The notes under the pieces were generated by a model. It saw nothing but the letters and a program-made list of their open reading frames with translations, was not told the origin of the DNA and ran no database searches. The translations under genes were made by a program, and so were the position numbers. Of a DNA stretch of 64,000 bases, positions 60,743 through 64,000 are shown piece after piece; position 1 is the first letter of the stretch, and each line of letters opens with the position of its first letter. Source of the DNA: Pseudactinotalea terrae. Its GTDB lineage: Bacteria; Actinomycetota; Actinomycetes; Actinomycetales; Beutenbergiaceae. The stretch is taken from assembly GCF_009733845.1 (NCBI RefSeq), contig NZ_WNXZ01000001.1, forward strand, positions 496,001 through 560,000. The letters run 5' to 3'.

Positions 60743-61654
60743 GTGCTTCCCTCTCTCTGGTCCAACCCCAAGGTTCGCTTCGGGCTGGTCGTCGTGGGTT
60801 TCTTCACGGCGCTCGCGGTCCTCGGCCCGTGGCTCACGGAATCCGTGCTGGGCGTGGACCCGCGCGCCAACGACATCTCGGCGATCGCGTCCCCGCCGAG
60901 CGCCGAGCACTGGCTCGGCACCACCCAGTTCGGGCAGGACGTGCTCGCCCAGCTGGTCGCCGGGGCTCGCGGGTCGATGTTCGTCGGTGTGCTGGCCGCG
61001 CTGATCGGCACGGCGCTCGCGATCGCGTTCGGCGTGACCGCCGGCTACTTCGGCGGCACCGTCGACCACATCCTCAACTTCGTGACCAATCTGTTCATGG
61101 TGATGCCGGTGCTGCCACTGATCTTCATCGTCTCCGGCTACCTGCGCGGGACCGGGCTGTGGGTGATCGCCGTCATCATCGGTGTCTTCGGCTGGGCCGG
61201 TGGCGCCCGCACGCTGCGCGCCCAGACATTGAGCGTGCGGAACCGGGACTTCGTGCTGGGCATGCGGATGCTCGGGGAGTCGCACGGGCGGCTCGTCGCC
61301 GTCGAGGTGCTGCCCCACCTAGTCGGGTGGATCGCCTCGATGTTCCTCGGGGCACTGATCGGCGGCATCCTGGCCGAGGCCGGCCTGGCGTTCCTCGGGA
61401 TCTCCGACTCCGGCTCCATCAGCTGGGGCTCGATGATCCAGGCAGCGCAGAGCCAGAGCGCGGTGCTGCGGGGGATCTGGTGGTGGTTCGTGCCGCCCGG
61501 CCTGTGCATCGCGCTCATCGGGACCGCTGCCGCCATGATCAACTTCGGGGTCGACGAGCTGGCCAACCCCAAGCTCCGCGCCGGCACCCGCCGGGTGATC
61601 CGACGGACCCGCCGCGCGGAGCGAGCCGTCGCTGCCGAGGGAGGAGCCGCATGA
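60743..61654 (+). CDS. DppC-type ABC transporter permease
   Basis: A 303-residue second permease subunit. The start is GTG at 60743 with GAGG 5 nt upstream, giving VLPSLWSNPKVRFGLVVVGF; a longer frame from 60680 overlaps the DppB-type gene. HWLGTTQFGQDVLAQLVAGARGSMFVG near residue 55 and VRNRDFVLGMRMLGESHGRLVAVEVLPHL (about 163-191) are family hallmarks. ATGA overlap couples it to the next ATPase. Confidence 0.93.
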   Translation: MLPSLWSNPKVRFGLVVVGFFTALAVLGPWLTESVLGVDPRANDISAIASPPSAEHWLGTTQFGQDVLAQLVAGARGSMFVGVLAALIGTALAIAFGVTAGYFGGTVDHILNFVTNLFMVMPVLPLIFIVSGYLRGTGLWVIAVIIGVFGWAGGARTLRAQTLSVRNRDFVLGMRMLGESHGRLVAVEVLPHLVGWIASMFLGALIGGILAEAGLAFLGISDSGSISWGSMIQAAQSQSAVLRGIWWWFVPPGLCIALIGTAAAMINFGVDELANPKLRAGTRRVIRRTRRAERAVAAEGGAA

Positions 61655-62703
61655 CCGCCGACATCCGCGACCACACCGCGTCCCAGCACCTGGCCGACGG
61701 GCCGCCCGGCGACGCCGGCACGGTGCTGGACGTGCGCGACCTCACGGTCTCCTACGTCGGCCCCGACGGCGGCACCGTGGCGTGCCGCGATGTCACCTTC
61801 CAGCTGGGCCGCGGCGAGGTGCTCGGCATCGCGGGCGAGTCCGGCTCTGGCAAGTCGACGCTCATCACCGCGCTCACCCGCCTGCAGCGGCCACCCGCGA
61901 CGACGACGGCGGGCAGCATCGTCTTCCACCCCTCCGACGGCCGACCGGGGATCGATCTCGTCCCCCTCGGGTCGCGCGAGCTCCGTCGGCTGCGGTGGAC
62001 CTCGATGTCGATCGTGCTGCAGAGCGCGATGGACGCGCTCAACCCGGTGATGCGGCTGGGGGACCAGTTCGCCGACGTGCTCCGTACGCACCACCGCGGC
62101 ATGGATCGTGCCGCCGCCAAGGTCAGGACCGTCGAGCTGCTGGGCATGGTCGGCATCTCCGCCGATCGTGCGCGGAGCTTCCCGCACGAGATGTCGGGCG
62201 GGATGCGGCAGCGCGCCACCATTGCGCTCGCGCTGGCGTGCTCGCCCCAGCTCGTCGTGATGGACGAGCCGACCACCGCCGTCGACGTCGTCATGCAGCG
62301 CCAGATCATGGCGCAGGTGCTGCGGCTGCGGCGCGAGCTGGGCTTCGCCGTCATCATCGTCACGCACGATCTGTCGTTGCTGCTCGAGGTGGCCGACAGG
62401 ATCGCGATCATGTACGCGGGCCGGATCGTCGAGATCGGATCGGCGGAGGCCCTCTACCGGACGCCGGCCCATCCCTACACGCGCGGGCTGCGGGACTCGT
62501 TCCCGCCGCTGCACGCTCCCCTGACCACGCTGCACGGCATCCCCGGCACCCCGCCCGATCTGCGGCGCCTGCCCACCGGCTGCCCGTTCCACCCCCGGTG
62601 CCCGGTGGCGGTGGAAGCCTGCTCGTCCACCAAGCCGCCGCTGGTGCACCTGCCCGATCAGGCCGCCGAGTGCCTGCTGCTGACCCCGGAGGCGACCTCA
62701 TGA
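61651..62703 (+). CDS. DppD-type ABC transporter ATPase
   Basis: A 350-residue ATPase energising the importer. Walker A GESGSGKS (about 61-68), Q-loop VLQSAMDALNP, ABC signature MSGGMRQR, Walker B LVVMDEPTTAVD and the switch His in VTHDLS are present. The C-terminal oligopeptide-transporter extension CPFHPRCPVAVEAC supplies Cys for the iron-sulphur-like motif seen in this subfamily. Start overlaps the preceding stop (ATGA), as does the next gene. Confidence 0.95.
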   Translation: MTADIRDHTASQHLADGPPGDAGTVLDVRDLTVSYVGPDGGTVACRDVTFQLGRGEVLGIAGESGSGKSTLITALTRLQRPPATTTAGSIVFHPSDGRPGIDLVPLGSRELRRLRWTSMSIVLQSAMDALNPVMRLGDQFADVLRTHHRGMDRAAAKVRTVELLGMVGISADRARSFPHEMSGGMRQRATIALALACSPQLVVMDEPTTAVDVVMQRQIMAQVLRLRRELGFAVIIVTHDLSLLLEVADRIAIMYAGRIVEIGSAEALYRTPAHPYTRGLRDSFPPLHAPLTTLHGIPGTPPDLRRLPTGCPFHPRCPVAVEACSSTKPPLVHLPDQAAECLLLTPEATS

Positions 62704-63785
62704 CCGCTGCACCTGAAGCCGTCGCCGGCGAGTCCACGCCGGTGCTGTCCGCGGTCGACGTGACGAAGCACTTCGTGGTGCGTGGCGCCGTGGGCGACTC
62801 CTCGGTGGTGCGGGCAGTAGAGAACGCCTCGGTCGACCTGCACGAAGGTCGCATCGTGGCGGTCGTGGGGGAGAGCGGGAGCGGGAAGACGACGCTCGCC
62901 CGGATGCTCGCGCGGTTCTACGAGCCGACGACGGGCGAGATCCTCCTCGACGGCGTGCCCGCGACCGGACGAGCGACGCGCACCTACCACCAGGACGTGC
63001 AGCTGATCTTCCAGGACCCGTTCGGCTCGCTCAACCCGGTCCACCGGGTGCGGCACAACCTGGACCGGGCGTTGCGCATCCACGACCGGCGGTTGTCGGC
63101 CTCCGAACGACGCAAGGCCGCCATCGAGCTGCTCGAGCGAGTCAGCCTCACCCCCGGTGAGGACTACCTCGACAAGTTTCCCCACGAGCTCTCCGGCGGT
63201 CAGCGCCAGCGCGTGGTCATCGCCAGGGCGTTGGCGGTCGGGCCGCGGGTGCTGCTGGGTGACGAGCCGATCTCGATGCTCGACGTCTCCATCCGGCTCG
63301 AGATGCTCAACCTGCTCGATCGGCTGCGCCGCGAGGACGGGCTCGCGCTGCTGTACATCACGCACGACATCGCGAGCGCTCGATACGTGTGCGACGACGT
63401 CGTGGTCATGTACGCCGGAGAGATGGTCGAGGGCGGCCCGAAGGAGGAGGTCATCGCACGCCCGGCGCACCCCTACACCAAGCTGCTCGTCGAGTCCTCG
63501 CCCGACCCCGACCGGGTCGGGACGCTGTCCCGCGAGGAGCTCTTCGACGACGCCGAGGCACTGGGTGAGCCGCCGAGCCTGATCGAACCACCGGACGGGT
63601 GCCGCTTCCATCCCCGCTGCCCGTTCGCGATGGAGCGCTGCCGGACGCAGGCGCCGCCGCGCACCGACGTCGGTGGGGGGCATTGGGCACGATGTTGGCT
63701 TCACCAGGAAGGTCGGGCGGAGGAGATCGGTGCGACGACGTTCGCAGCCGCCCTCGCCAACCGCGACAAGGAGGTCAGATCATGA
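62700..63785 (+). CDS. DppF-type ABC transporter ATPase
   Basis: A 361-residue partner ATPase. Walker A GESGSGKT (about 59-66), Q-loop [11 protein letters not shown], signature LSGGQRQR, Walker [13 protein letters not shown] and His switch in ITHDIAS are present, with a C-terminal [12 protein letters not shown] motif. The Walker B region reads GDEP rather than the common ADEP or MDEP but keeps the catalytic Glu. ATGA overlaps on both sides couple it to DppD and to the LacI gene. Confidence 0.95.
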   Translation: MTAAPEAVAGESTPVLSAVDVTKHFVVRGAVGDSSVVRAVENASVDLHEGRIVAVVGESGSGKTTLARMLARFYEPTTGEILLDGVPATGRATRTYHQDVQLIFQDPFGSLNPVHRVRHNLDRALRIHDRRLSASERRKAAIELLERVSLTPGEDYLDKFPHELSGGQRQRVVIARALAVGPRVLLGDEPISMLDVSIRLEMLNLLDRLRREDGLALLYITHDIASARYVCDDVVVMYAGEMVEGGPKEEVIARPAHPYTKLLVESSPDPDRVGTLSREELFDDAEALGEPPSLIEPPDGCRFHPRCPFAMERCRTQAPPRTDVGGGHWARCWLHQEGRAEEIGATTFAAALANRDKEVRS

Positions 63786-64000
63786 CGACCAAGAGAGAGC
63801 GGGCCCCCCGCCAGGCGGACGTGGCCCGGCTGGCCGGCGTCTCCCAGTCCGCGGTGTCCCGGGTCGTCAGCGGCGACCTTGCCCGCATCCCGGTCAGCAC
63901 CCAGGAGCGGATCCGCGCGGCCGTGCGTGAGCTGGGGTACGTGCCGAACCCGGCGGCACGCAGCCTGCGCGGGCGTCGCAACTCCCTGCTCGGGGTCCAC
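63782..64000 (+). CDS. LacI family regulator (3' end outside window)
   Basis: The first 73 codons of a LacI-type repressor: basic N-terminus, then DVARLAGVSQSAVSRVVSGD (HTH with recognition helix) and the RIRAAVRELGYVPNPAARSL hinge helix, entering the sugar domain at the window edge. ATG at 63782 overlaps the DppF stop, making it the last visible member of the beta-glucan operon and its likely regulator. Confidence 0.92.
   Translation, partial: MTTKRERAPRQADVARLAGVSQSAVSRVVSGDLARIPVSTQERIRAAVRELGYVPNPAARSLRGRRNSLLGVH

Overview
The window comes from a high-G+C actinobacterium. Third codon positions are almost all G or C, GTG starts are frequent, and many genes seem to lack an untranslated leader. 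The core gene arrangements are actinobacterial: fasR-fabD-fabH-acpP-fabF, a homodimeric-type aceE beside DUF3052 and an AhpE-like peroxiredoxin, dgt close to dnaG, and a 13E12-type HNH gene. The many oligosaccharide-utilisation clusters suggest a polysaccharide-degrading Micrococcales lineage. The genus cannot be fixed from the sequence.

Layout. 1-10 kb: a truncated zinc-binding lipoprotein gene (znuA type) under tandem Zur-like boxes, glycyl-tRNA synthetase, a YibE/F membrane protein, a TetR/DUF899 divergent pair, a Tat-exported NagZ-NamZ pair for muropeptide recovery, and the back-to-back ybaK/dusB genes. 10-17 kb: a ChbG-type deacetylase with a GPH sugar symporter, a large wall-anchored LamG protein with a strong terminator, and a divergent ROK regulator. 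17-24 kb: a maltose/maltodextrin cluster (LacI regulator, malEFG, GH13 alpha-glucosidase). 24-31 kb: dgt, ArsR + MFS, dnaG, a 13E12 HNH gene and tRNA-Asn. 31-38 kb: LysR with a galactarate/L-talarate pathway, a Tet(M)-like ribosomal protection GTPase, tRNA-Met and an orphan CHAP endolysin-like gene. 38-45 kb: a NYN-LOTUS RNA-binding protein, AsnC with phenylalanine hydroxylase, a Bcr/CflA efflux pump, a GH51 arabinofuranosidase and a proline-rich membrane protein. 45-51 kb: DUF3145 and the complete fatty-acid operon with its regulator. 51-56 kb: aceE, DUF3052, peroxiredoxin, glycerophosphodiesterase and tRNA-Val. 56-64 kb: a probable beta-glucan cluster with a secreted tandem GH16 protein, a complete Dpp/Opp-type ABC importer and a truncated LacI regulator.

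How the genes work together. Three catabolic modules repeat one plan of local regulator, importer and glycosidase: maltodextrin, beta-glucan, and a third glycan handled by the deacetylase/symporter and wall-anchored protein. Two further modules process peptidoglycan fragments and aldarates. The rest is housekeeping: fatty-acid synthesis, pyruvate oxidation, replication priming and tRNA charging or editing.

Promoters. At least ten genes have an extended-TANNNT-like -10 hexamer ending 6-8 nt before the start codon, which is the signature of leaderless transcription. No IS element, CRISPR array, rRNA or replication origin was seen. No gene-free stretch exceeds 300 bases; the longest is 56049-56343, which holds the GH16 promoter and operator-like repeats.
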